From: a virus
Reading direction: 5' to 3' (one strand)
DNA length: 46,493 nt
Virus record (IMG/VR): IMGVR_UViG_3300042987_002524
Span: 1 to 46,493 of that record
Below, one piece after another: positions 1-6,378 of this stretch. The number at the start of each line of letters is the position of its first letter. Within the stretch, counting starts at the first letter, position 1. The notes below the pieces were generated by a model that ran no database searches, was not told the origin of the DNA, and worked only from the letters and a program-made list of their open reading frames with translations. Made by a program: the position numbers and the translations under genes.

Positions 1-55
1 GCCTTTGGCTTGACTGGGGGTCAAGAGGTCGCAGGTTCAAATCCTGTCAGCCCGA
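1..55 (+). tRNA. tRNA-Pro(GGG), 3' part only
   Basis: The window opens inside a tRNA. The anticodon arm is complete (CTTGA / CTGGGGG / TCAAG, positions 9-25), giving anticodon GGG with G37, which fits proline. A 5-nt variable loop, a T arm with loop TTCAAAT (36-42) and the 3' acceptor strand CAGCCCG (48-54) plus discriminator A55 follow. No CCA is encoded. The 5' acceptor strand and most of the D arm lie outside the window. Integrases of this type commonly recombine in the 3' half of a tRNA, so this is either the intact host gene restored by insertion or the attL half. Confidence 0.85.
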
Positions 56-57
56 TT
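1..57. other. candidate attL in the tRNA 3' end
   Basis: The truncated tRNA lies 60 bp from the stop codon of a tyrosine recombinase that reads toward it, the classical arrangement of an integrated element. No second copy of the T-arm/acceptor sequence was found in the rest of the window, so the matching attR is not in view. Confidence 0.55.
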
Positions 58-114
58 AGGTTTACGACGAATCGAGCGTTTCAAATGTGTAACCGTGGTG
101 CAACGTCGTGGGTT

Positions 115-1269
115 TCATCCAAAAAGCCTCGAAAGAGTTTCGACCGCGGAGGTTTGATGCGTCTCGAGGACATGACTGTAGATGTCCAGTGTGGTCGAGG
201 TTTTCGCGTGTCCCAGTTGTTTCGAGACGACTGTGACCGGGATTCCCGCACCCAAGGACAAAGTTGCGTAGCTGTGGCGGGTGTGGTGGAAACCTCGCCG
301 GACCAGTCCCAAGCGATCGAGGAGCGGGATCCAGAATCTTGTCCGGAAGTTGTTGCGGCTGATCAGGCCTCCCTGTGGGGCTGGCAGAACGAGCTTGGAG
401 CTTGCCAGTCCCTCTTTCAGAAGAATCGCCTTGTGAGCGTTCAGGGCGGTGATCGTTTGAGGGGTGAGGCTGACCGTTCGGATCGATGCTTTGGTTTTTG
501 GTCGTTTCAGGGTGACGCTGCCGGAAATGTCGGCCGCCTGCTGGTCGATGGTTGCTGTGGCCGCCTTCATGTCGATCTTCGACCATTCCAGACCGAAAAT
601 CTCTCCCTGCCGCAGACCGGCCTGAATTCCCAGGCAGACGGCAACGTGATGCCGATCGTCGATCGTGGCGGCGATGAGGTCCCGGGCTTCCTCCAGCGTG
701 AACGGGTTGATGTCCTTCGCTTCGTGTTCCGGTTTTTCCAGAAACTCGAACGGGTCCGAGTCGATCAAGCGCAGGTTTCGCGCGTAGGTGAATGCGGCCC
801 GCAGGACGGTAAAGGCATTTTGGCGGGCTCGGCTGCCAACCCCTTCCCGCGTCCAGTCCGCGACCAGCTGCTGAGCGTGCAACGGGGCGAATTCCTTCAA
901 GCGGACGGGCCCCACCCGGGGGATGATGTGAGTGTCGGCCGCGAACTTGTAGCTGACGGCGGTGTTTTCGGATTTCTTCAGGGTGACATGATCGGTCAGC
1001 CATGCCTCGATCAGTCCTGCGACGGTCACACGATCCGGGGCCAGGACGGCGGAGCGGTCGAGGCATCCCGCGGCGACTCGCTCCTGCAGCTGCTTGAGGG
1101 TGGCCAGAATCTCTTTGTGGGACCAAGCGGATCCGGTGAGACTTCGCATTTTGCCGTTGACCATGGCGGCGACTCGGCAGCGGTAGCGGCCGGCGTATTT
1201 TCCGGTCGCTTCCTTCCAGATCGATCCTTCACCGTTGGCTTTCTTGCGGGCCTTGGCTTCACGTTTCAT
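115..1269 (-). CDS. int: phage integrase, tyrosine recombinase family
   Basis: A 384-residue site-specific recombinase that would integrate and excise the element at the neighbouring tRNA. The N-terminus (about residues 12-65) looks like an arm-site-binding domain and residues 82-175 like the SAM-like core-binding domain. The catalytic domain has the full set: R220 (AGLRQGEIF), a beta-hairpin Lys (K258 or K260), H328-x-x-R331 (HHTRH), H354 (LGH) and nucleophile Y364 (LDIYSHV). The start is set by GGAG about 8 nt upstream. The first 11 nt overlap the end of the preceding minus-strand gene, so the two are translationally coupled. All catalytic residues are present and nothing suggests decay. 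Confidence 0.96.
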   Translation of the reverse strand: MKREAKARKKANGEGSIWKEATGKYAGRYRCRVAAMVNGKMRSLTGSAWSHKEILATLKQLQERVAAGCLDRSAVLAPDRVTVAGLIEAWLTDHVTLKKSENTAVSYKFAADTHIIPRVGPVRLKEFAPLHAQQLVADWTREGVGSRARQNAFTVLRAAFTYARNLRLIDSDPFEFLEKPEHEAKDINPFTLEEARDLIAATIDDRHHVAVCLGIQAGLRQGEIFGLEWSKIDMKAATATIDQQAADISGSVTLKRPKTKASIRTVSLTPQTITALNAHKAILLKEGLASSKLVLPAPQGGLISRNNFRTRFWIPLLDRLGLVRRGFHHTRHSYATLSLGAGIPVTVVSKQLGHAKTSTTLDIYSHVLETHQTSAVETLSRLFG

Positions 1270-1546
1270 CGTTCTGTTCTCCGGACATTACAGCCTGGCG
1301 GATGTGGTTGGCTGAAATCACAACCTGTCGGCAAAAGTTGGCTTTGGGGATCTTCAGCCTGTTGATCTTTTTCAGGAACGCCGCTTCGTCCATCGGATCC
1401 AGATTCAGGATCTGCAGCCAGAGCGGCAATATCAATTGAACATCGTCCGAAGGAATGACTCCCACGAAAAAACCTGGGGGGAGTGGTAATTTTTGCGGAT
1501 CTGGTGATTTTCCTTGACTCGATTTTGCGCTGTGCGTATTATCCAC
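1259..1546 (-). CDS. small protein co-transcribed with integrase
   Basis: A 95-residue protein of no family I recognise. It starts at GTG, chosen because a near-perfect Shine-Dalgarno GGAGGTGAT sits 6 nt upstream on the minus strand (1549-1558). It overlaps int by 11 nt. The middle is hydrophobic (positions 25-50 include GFFVGVIP and LILPLWLQI), and the C-terminal third is basic and probably helical (FLKKINRLKIPKANFCRQVV). Position as the first gene of the int operon suggests a regulator or recombination accessory factor, but no excisionase motif is visible. Its start codon lies in the -10 region of an opposing promoter (1514-1542). Confidence 0.7.
   Translation of the reverse strand: MDNTHSAKSSQGKSPDPQKLPLPPGFFVGVIPSDDVQLILPLWLQILNLDPMDEAAFLKKINRLKIPKANFCRQVVISANHIRQAVMSGEQNDET
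1514..1542 (+). promoter_or_regulatory. strong sigma70-type promoter facing away from int
   Basis: TTGACT (1514-1519), a 17-nt spacer and TATTAT (1537-1542) on the + strand. Transcription would start near 1549. The -10 box overlaps the start of the minus-strand gene at 1546. Confidence 0.65.
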
Positions 1547-1548
1547 GC

Positions 1549-1633
1549 ATCACCTCCGTGCCTGAGAAACCTGGGGTGTTGAACTGGATGATCAAGGGAG
1601 CCTGCGGCTGCAACCGCAGGCTTCCCGTTTTTT
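1549..1633 (+). ncRNA. candidate antisense small RNA to the integrase-operon leader
   Basis: Bounded by the promoter at 1514-1542 and the intrinsic terminator at 1596-1633, a transcript of about 85 nt would be made. Its first bases include CACCTCC (1551-1557), the complement of the Shine-Dalgarno of the opposing int-operon gene. Pairing could block translation of that leader and hence coupled int. Alternatively it is an attenuated leader for the rightward genes. Confidence 0.45.
1596..1633 (+). terminator. intrinsic terminator
   Basis: GGGAGCCTGCGG (1596-1607) pairs with CCGCAGGCTTCCC (1614-1626) through 12 bp with one bulged T, followed by GTTTTTT. The T-tract orients it on the + strand. 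Confidence 0.8.
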
Positions 1634-2121
1634 CGGGGCTCGCTAACGGGCTGAGATTCCCGCTGGCGATGTTTGCAGCGTCATTTCATTTGATCGCGCT
1701 CCTTTGGGGTGGCGGATTTCGATAGAGCGTGATCGGCTTCGTTGGTTCCCTGCAGAATCTGCCGGGGGACGCCTAAAGAGTTGAAGAGAACTTGCTGGAT
1801 CGCCGAATGAAGCTCGGCTATTTGACCGTCTGCGGTTGCAGGCGAACGCGCAGGGAAATACTCTGCCTGTGGCGGCATGTTGGTTTGCTTTCGTTGGGAA
1901 TCAGCATGTGTGATCGGTGGTTTCGACCACTGGTCCGGGGATGGTTGCACATCCCCCGCCTTTCTCTGAGATTCGGATGTTGATCAAATCCGTTCGGAAA
2001 TGCAAGGTTTCCTTGGGCCTTTCTTGCCAACGGGATCTCAAGTTTATGAAACCCGAGTCCGATTGTCTGTTATGAGCATTACCAGAATGCAACATTTCAG
2101 ACAGGTGATGGTAAGGTTTAT
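1634..2121. other. leader/control region without a confident gene
   Basis: Apart from the doubtful minus-strand frame at 1681-1950, this stretch between the terminator and the PAS-LuxR gene carries no convincing coding frame. A split inverted pair TGTCTG / CAGACA brackets about 28 nt (near 2065-2103) upstream of the next gene and could be a regulatory site. No clear sigma70 promoter was found for that gene. Confidence 0.3.
1681..1950 (-). CDS. possible small protein (uncertain)
   Basis: An 89-residue frame starting at GTG with a G-rich stretch (GGCGGGGGAT) just upstream. The C-terminal part (HSAIQQVLFNSLGVPRQIL) is compositionally protein-like and resembles short segments of phage portal proteins, but too little is present to name it. 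It ends 135 nt before the int-operon leader and could be the first gene of that operon or a remnant. I do not recognise a family, and an internal ATG 24 codons in is an alternative start. Confidence 0.35.
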   Translation of the reverse strand: MQPSPDQWSKPPITHADSQRKQTNMPPQAEYFPARSPATADGQIAELHSAIQQVLFNSLGVPRQILQGTNEADHALSKSATPKERDQMK

Positions 2122-2631
2122 ATGCGTCAGAAGATCGTTGCTGCCACGGATGGCATTGGCCGGTTCAAATGTGTCAATGAATTGTCCAAATCTGCGTTGA
2201 ACGCGGGGATTACGCGGCAATCTGTCGTGGGAATGCGGCTATGGGATTTTGTCGATGCCGCGGCCGCGTCTCCGATTCGGGAGAAGTTCGCCGCCTGTCT
2301 TCTCGATGGAACGGATCAGCATTACCGGCTGACGTCCAAGGTCCACAACACGACGGAACATTGGGAAACGCATCTGATGCGCTGCGAAGGGGCTGAAATG
2401 GTCGCTGTCAGCGTCGAAGTGTTTCCTGGGCTGGAATCAGAAATCACGACTGACGATCGCCGCGTATTGTGCTGCCTGGCGGAAGACATGCCGATCGAGG
2501 ATATCGGCTGCGCGATGGGCATTTCGGGGAGCTGTATCGGCGTGCGATTGAAACGCCTGCGTGACAAGGTTGGCGTGAGGACCAATCACGGGTTACTGGG
2601 CTGGGCGATGCGTCACGGGATCATTTCGTGA
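2122..2631 (+). CDS. PAS-like/LuxR-type transcription regulator
   Basis: A 169-residue protein. The C-terminal 60 residues (about 110-169) form a LuxR/GerE-type helix-turn-helix: an acidic start (ITTDDRRVLCCLAE), the turn (IEDIGCAMGISG) and a recognition helix with arginines (VRLKRLRDKVGV). The N-terminal 100 residues read like a PAS fold (IGRFKCVNELSKSAL, GMRLWDFVD). Such proteins sense a signal through the N-domain and bind promoters. Next to the integrase and on the + strand, it is a candidate lysogeny or host-signal regulator in place of a CI-like repressor, which I do not see. AAGG lies 7 nt before the ATG. It ends overlapping the convergent lipoprotein gene by 11 nt. Confidence 0.75.
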   Translation: MRQKIVAATDGIGRFKCVNELSKSALNAGITRQSVVGMRLWDFVDAAAASPIREKFAACLLDGTDQHYRLTSKVHNTTEHWETHLMRCEGAEMVAVSVEVFPGLESEITTDDRRVLCCLAEDMPIEDIGCAMGISGSCIGVRLKRLRDKVGVRTNHGLLGWAMRHGIIS

Positions 2632-3172
2632 CGCGCCTGAGCATGAACTGATAATTCGTTCCTGGCTTCGTGAGAGTCATTTCCCAGCCGGGAACAGGCT
2701 TTGGCGGCTCTTCCTGCATGATCGTTGCATAGATCGCCTCCCGCAGCGGACGGCCGCCGATCACGGCATCGGCAATGGCAGTTGACAGATAATGAGCCAG
2801 CGCCCCGCAAGCCTCGTCTGAGGTAATTCCTGTGCAGATGACTCGTTTGATCGTCTGACCATCTTCCGCCAGGTCAAAGCGGATCAGGAACGGCAATCGT
2901 TCGCCGGTCAGCGATACGGCCATGCGATGGCGACTGTCGGGATTGAGCGGGCGTTTCTCATAGAACGCCAATCCTGCGGGCCAGGGTGCCAGAGCGTCCT
3001 CGATCCGGTCCATTTCCCCGGTACCTTGCTGTTGTTCAGCCTGTTTTGCGGGCTGTTTCTCTCCGATCTGAGCCTGCAGACGGGGTTTTTCCGTGGCTTT
3101 TGAGGCTGGTTTGGAGCATCCAGCGAGTGTCAAAAGCACCAGAAAACCGGCAATTTCTCGGGGATTTCGCAT
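2621..3172 (-). CDS. putative lipoprotein
   Basis: A 183-residue protein with a lipoprotein signal peptide: basic start (MRNPR), hydrophobic core and lipobox LAGC with the acylated cysteine at residue 19. A Lys/Gln-rich linker (about 20-50) leads to a mixed alpha/beta domain ending in basic residues. It should sit on the periplasmic face of a membrane. It is transcribed against its neighbours from its own likely promoter (3218-3246), typical of a lysogenic-conversion gene expressed from the prophage, for example superinfection exclusion. That role is inferred from context only. I see no Shine-Dalgarno. Confidence 0.75.
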   Translation of the reverse strand: MRNPREIAGFLVLLTLAGCSKPASKATEKPRLQAQIGEKQPAKQAEQQQGTGEMDRIEDALAPWPAGLAFYEKRPLNPDSRHRMAVSLTGERLPFLIRFDLAEDGQTIKRVICTGITSDEACGALAHYLSTAIADAVIGGRPLREAIYATIMQEEPPKPVPGWEMTLTKPGTNYQFMLRRVTK

Positions 3173-3217
3173 GATTTGAGGCTGTTCTGAAGGGATCTCG
3201 GCGTCGGAAACGAGATG

Positions 3218-3246
3218 ATTTCGACGTTTTTTCGAACTGCTGTCAA
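3218..3246 (-). promoter_or_regulatory. promoter for the lipoprotein gene
   Basis: On the minus strand a perfect TTGACA (complement of 3241-3246) is followed after 17 nt by CGAAAT (complement of 3218-3223). The start would be near 3211, giving a leader of about 39 nt. The -10 is weak. Confidence 0.5.
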
Positions 3247-3257
3247 GACTCTTTTGC

Positions 3258-3324
3258 GGACAACCGCGACCAATAACGGACGAATAGACGCTTCATCGAG
3301 ACGGCTGCGGACAAATCCGGACAA
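3258..3324 (+). repeat. cluster of GGACAA sites in the divergent control region
   Basis: GGACAA occurs at 3258, 3309 and 3319, with a variant GGACGA at 3278. The last two are 10 bp apart and would lie near -55 and -45 of a possible start defined by TACAAT at 3352-3357, upstream of the + strand early operon. No -35 is seen there, so an activator would be needed. The same core recurs in the replication gene. Confidence 0.4.
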
Positions 3325-3413
3325 ACGAGCGAGACACCAAAAAACCCTCATTACAATCCCGCACCATCACGGCTGGCAGTTGCTGGCAACGAGATTGAAA
3401 TGAAGGGTTGAGA

Positions 3414-3872
3414 ATGTTGTCTATCGCCAATCAAACCCCCGAAGCCGACGAATACCAATTCGGTGTCGATGGGGTTTGGACTGCTGAGCAGACTCGGGAA
3501 TTCTTGGGAGTCACAACGCGGTCGCTGTTCGGTTACGTCGCCGCGGGAAACATTGAGGCTCGCCGGCTGCCGTCGACGAACGGTGACGCTGACAGCCGAT
3601 TTCAGCAACGGCGGTTCTGCGTGCGAAGTGTCCGGAACTTTGCCCGGTCGCTCGAAGTCGTCAACGATCGGCATCAATACGATTACGAGTTTGGTGTCGA
3701 TGGGCTGTGGGACCATCATCAGGTTTGTCAGCAGCTGAATGTCAGCAAGTCTTATCTCGATCGACTGATTGCCAGCGGGGCAAATATCCGCTTCGGTCGG
3801 ATTGCCGATGGTCGTGTTCGCCGGTTCTGCGTGCGAAGCGTGAAACAGTATCTGGCAGGGCTGCCGGAATAG
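3414..3872 (+). CDS. tandem-duplicated helix-turn-helix protein
   Basis: A 152-residue protein made of two copies of one unit. Each starts with FGVDG(V/L)W, runs through an excisionase/MerR-like helix-turn-helix (TAEQTREFLGVTTRSLFGYV and HHQVCQQLNVSKSYLDRLI), and ends RRFCVRSV. ATG 3414 is preferred over TTG 3408 because AAGGG lies 6 nt upstream. It is the first gene of the rightward early operon. Two linked DNA-binding domains suggest a repressor, activator or recombination directionality factor binding paired sites. It lies about 90 bp downstream of the GGACAA cluster, which could be its target. The family is inferred from the helix pattern only. Confidence 0.7.
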   Translation: MLSIANQTPEADEYQFGVDGVWTAEQTREFLGVTTRSLFGYVAAGNIEARRLPSTNGDADSRFQQRRFCVRSVRNFARSLEVVNDRHQYDYEFGVDGLWDHHQVCQQLNVSKSYLDRLIASGANIRFGRIADGRVRRFCVRSVKQYLAGLPE

Positions 3873-3953
3873 GAACGGGCGGGATGCCTGGTGGCCAGGG
3901 ATGGCCGTTCTTTTGAAGCAACGTCTCATTTTCTGCGTGAAAGGTACGCGCCG

Positions 3954-4205
3954 ATGTCTGAACCCAATTTGCAAACGACGGGCGGTGTTGAACTGTTGCC
4001 GACTCGGCAGGTCTGGGTCGCTCGTGATGTTGATGGCTGGCTGGGAGCGTTTCCCTCGCATCCAGTTTGGAATGGCAATCAGTTTGAGCCTTGCCAGCCG
4101 GGGGCGTTTCCTGCGTCTCTGCCCGATGAGTGGTTTCCGGACATTGAGCCCGGATTCTGCCAGGCGTTTGTGAGGTTTGAGAAGCCGGTTGATTGTCGGG
4201 GGTAA
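3954..4205 (+). CDS. hypothetical early protein
   Basis: An 83-residue protein, start chosen at ATG 3954 with GAAAGG upstream. It is rich in Trp and Pro (WVARDVDGWLGAF, PDEWFPDIEPGFC). No family recognised. Context: early operon between the duplicated HTH gene and csrA. Confidence 0.6.
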   Translation: MSEPNLQTTGGVELLPTRQVWVARDVDGWLGAFPSHPVWNGNQFEPCQPGAFPASLPDEWFPDIEPGFCQAFVRFEKPVDCRG

Positions 4206-4207
4206 AA

Positions 4208-4239
4208 GTTCTTGGTTCTTGGTTCTTAGTTTCTGGTTA
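4208..4239 (+). repeat. degenerate GTTCTTG heptamer repeat
   Basis: Four imperfect tandem heptamers (GTTCTTG, GTTCTTG, GTTCTTA, GTTTCTG) fill the gap before csrA, ending at its ribosome-binding site. Confidence 0.8.
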
Positions 4240-4252
4240 TGGAAGGGATGCC

Positions 4253-4495
4253 ATGCTGGTTTTATCGCGTGAAATTGGTGAGCGGGTGCGGGTTGGTCGT
4301 GACGTCATTGTGACGCTGGTAGCAATTCGCGGGAACAAGGTTCGGCTGGGCTTTGATGCTCCGTCGTCTGTGCAGATCGATCGGGAAGAGGTCTATCTGA
4401 AACTGGCACAGGCTCATTCGTCTGCGGCGAATCCTGAGAAAAACACGGAAGACATCGGATCGGCGTGTTTGTCGAAGCGGAGCGATGCGGAATGA
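4253..4495 (+). CDS. csrA: CsrA-family RNA-binding regulator
   Basis: An 80-residue CsrA homologue, which binds ANGGA motifs in mRNA leaders to block or stabilise messages. The first 48 residues match the family closely: MLVLSREIGERVRVG, then VTLVAIRGNKVRLGFDAP and VQIDREEVY, with RNA-contacting residues near L4/R6 and in the REE segment conserved. The 25-residue tail is polar and unlike the family core. ATG 4253 is chosen over an upstream in-frame start because GGAAGG lies in front of it and it begins the CsrA fold. Its own leader has ATGGA (4239-4243) and AGGGA (4244-4248) over the ribosome-binding site, suggesting autoregulation. Its stop overlaps the next start (ATGA). Confidence 0.93.
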   Translation: MLVLSREIGERVRVGRDVIVTLVAIRGNKVRLGFDAPSSVQIDREEVYLKLAQAHSSAANPEKNTEDIGSACLSKRSDAE

Positions 4496-4890
4496 GTGAA
4501 ACGATCCCGGTCACTGTCACGGATTCGATGCGGAAGTTCCTGATGAATTTCGCCGGGGGTGGCCAGGTCGTGGATATGGTCTGGCTGGCTGAAATGAAGA
4601 AGAAAAAGACCACGGATCGTGAGATTTTCAAGGCCATGCGTGCCACGGAAATGATGCACGCGATCGGCAAATACGAAAGTGCGTTTCGCCTGGGATTCAT
4701 CCGCAAGGCTCACGCGATCGACCAGAAGCATCAAGGGCTGTTGCTTTCGGATTTTGCCGAGTTGACCGCGGCTGGATGGCGAGCCCTGGGACTGGAGAAT
4801 TTGACGGTCGGGCCTGCGACACAGGCGGAATACGAGGAGCAGCGTAGAGCGGTTCTACGCCAGACGAAACTGATGTTTGGGGATGAATAA
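4492..4890 (+). CDS. hypothetical protein coupled to csrA
   Basis: A 132-residue soluble, mostly helical, Lys-rich protein with no family I recognise. The start ATG 4492 overlaps the csrA stop (ATGA), so it is translated by coupling. It ends TAATG, coupling in turn to the next gene. The csrA gene, this one and the next form a tight three-gene unit, so a role with the same early regulation or replication functions is likely. Confidence 0.7.
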   Translation: MSETIPVTVTDSMRKFLMNFAGGGQVVDMVWLAEMKKKKTTDREIFKAMRATEMMHAIGKYESAFRLGFIRKAHAIDQKHQGLLLSDFAELTAAGWRALGLENLTVGPATQAEYEEQRRAVLRQTKLMFGDE

Positions 4891-5339
4891 TGTTGACTCC
4901 GAAACTGGCAGAACAACTGCCGAAGTTCGATGCCCGCGGCATCCTGTTCATGGATGACGGTAACACGGAACGACGCCTGAACGGGCTGATTAACGATGCG
5001 ATGGACAATATCAGCCGGTATCCGTTCACTGGTAACGGCAAGGTCGAAAAGCGGAAGATCACGGTGGAAATCGAGATTGTTCCGGAGCTGAAGGAAATCA
5101 GCGTTCCGATCGAAACGAACGGCGGGCGTGTGAATCACGTCAAGTCGCATGAGCTGGCGGGGGCCATTGTGCAGGTGAAGCTGGCAGCAGGTATGCCGGT
5201 GGCAAAGTCGAACGTCGTTCGGCTGGCGTGTCAGCTGAAGAATCAAAAGATCGTCGCCGCTCACTTCAACCCTCACAACAACGACGCGCCAGAGCAGCTT
5301 GAGCTGGATCTGGACGATGAGGACGACGACGAAAAGTAA
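4890..5339 (+). CDS. hypothetical protein with acidic C-terminal tail
   Basis: A 149-residue protein, start overlapping the preceding stop (TAATG). It has a beta-rich middle (KRKITVEIEIVPELKEISV) and ends in an acidic tail (LELDLDDEDDDEK). Acidic tails of this kind occur in phage DNA-metabolism proteins, where they dock partners or mimic DNA, for example single-strand binding proteins. That similarity is compositional only, and no OB-fold motif is certain. It sits upstream of the DUF2303-like and replication genes. Confidence 0.7.
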   Translation: MLTPKLAEQLPKFDARGILFMDDGNTERRLNGLINDAMDNISRYPFTGNGKVEKRKITVEIEIVPELKEISVPIETNGGRVNHVKSHELAGAIVQVKLAAGMPVAKSNVVRLACQLKNQKIVAAHFNPHNNDAPEQLELDLDDEDDDEK

Positions 5340-5351
5340 TCGCTCCGGGGT

Positions 5352-5384
5352 GTTCCTGGTCCTTGGTGCTTAGTTCTTGGTTCA
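5352..5384 (+). repeat. degenerate GTTCTTG heptamer repeat
   Basis: Tandem heptamers (GTTCCTG, GTCCTTG, GTGCTTA, GTTCTTG, GTTCATA) immediately before the AAAGG ribosome-binding site of the next gene. Confidence 0.75.
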
Positions 5385-5400
5385 TAAGAAAGGTTTTGCC

Positions 5401-6237
5401 GTGAATTCTTTTTTGACGTTGGATGTGCTGAATCGGCTTCTTGAGACGGGTGTGGAAGCCGCAAAGATTGACGTGAGTGGTCGCGTTCATGTTAAGGATC
5501 TGGCATCTTTTGGAGTCACCGACAGGGTGTTGGTCATTGACAAAAATGGCGACGCGCTTCCGATGATGAAGTCGCAGCCTCGGCGATCAAATACGTTGCT
5601 CAGTTGTGCGGACGTCGTTCAGTATGCAAAGCATTGCCTGGAAGCGCTGGGCCAGTGTCCGATCATCTGGATCTCGCCGGAAGCAATTGTCGTTCAGGAT
5701 GATTCCGATCGATTGAAGGGGGATTTCGGTAAATACGTTCTGGCGAAAACGGATCTGTGGGACTTCATCGCCGGGATCGGATCACGCAACAGCGGGAAGT
5801 ATTCGCAGGCGGATCTTCGAAAAATGCTCCGCGTGGATCTGTTGCGTGCGTTTTCGAATGAGCAGGAACGCCTGGATTTGCTGCAGGATCTGCGAAGCCT
5901 GAAAACGTCTGTATCGCAGGGGATTACTGCCGGCAAGGGGACGCATGAAGTCGGCGTGTTCAACGATAAGGCTCAGGAAATCTCCTGGCCCGACAGTCTG
6001 CATCTGGCGACGACCGTGTTCGAGGATCCGTCGTTCAACGGAAACACCTGGCCGGTCGAAGTCGCGTTTGATGTTCGTCCAGAAGAGGGGGCGGCACACC
6101 CGTTCCAGATGTCTGCGATCCCTGCGGATCTGAAAAAGGCGGAGCAGGAGGCGTTGAACTTTGCCTCGGAGCTGATCCGCAAATCGGCGGGAGATATCCC
6201 GGTGTTCCTGGGCTCGCCGTCTCGCCGTGGCGACTGA
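5401..6237 (+). CDS. DUF2303-like (YfdQ-type) phage protein
   Basis: A 278-residue protein whose length and layout recall the DUF2303/YfdQ family of prophage early proteins of unknown function: an N-terminal segment ending in a peptide linker (SQPRRSNTLLSCADV), a central mixed domain, and a C-terminal beta-rich domain (WPVEVAFDVRPEEG). The start is GTG 5401 with AAAGG upstream. An upstream in-frame start would read through the heptamer repeat. The early operon position beside replication genes matches where such genes usually occur. Family assignment from memory, moderate. Confidence 0.65.
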   Translation: MNSFLTLDVLNRLLETGVEAAKIDVSGRVHVKDLASFGVTDRVLVIDKNGDALPMMKSQPRRSNTLLSCADVVQYAKHCLEALGQCPIIWISPEAIVVQDDSDRLKGDFGKYVLAKTDLWDFIAGIGSRNSGKYSQADLRKMLRVDLLRAFSNEQERLDLLQDLRSLKTSVSQGITAGKGTHEVGVFNDKAQEISWPDSLHLATTVFEDPSFNGNTWPVEVAFDVRPEEGAAHPFQMSAIPADLKKAEQEALNFASELIRKSAGDIPVFLGSPSRRGD

Positions 6238-6378
6238 TGCGTGAAACCGTCCGGATCCGGGCCAGCAGTCGCGGAAAGCGATTCCGGATTTGACCACTAC
6301 GCGGGGATGTGACGGCATCCGCGGCAAATGCCATCGCGTAGGTCTGATTGGACACGGATTTCACTGAGGACACGGATC

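Noticed and set aside
62-1126. Second minus-strand frame in the integrase region
   Set aside because: Arg/Pro/Ser-rich shadow with no motif; the true frame is 115-1269.
10-1365. Long + strand frame over the integrase
   Set aside because: It is a shadow of the integrase gene, which has a full catalytic set on the other strand.
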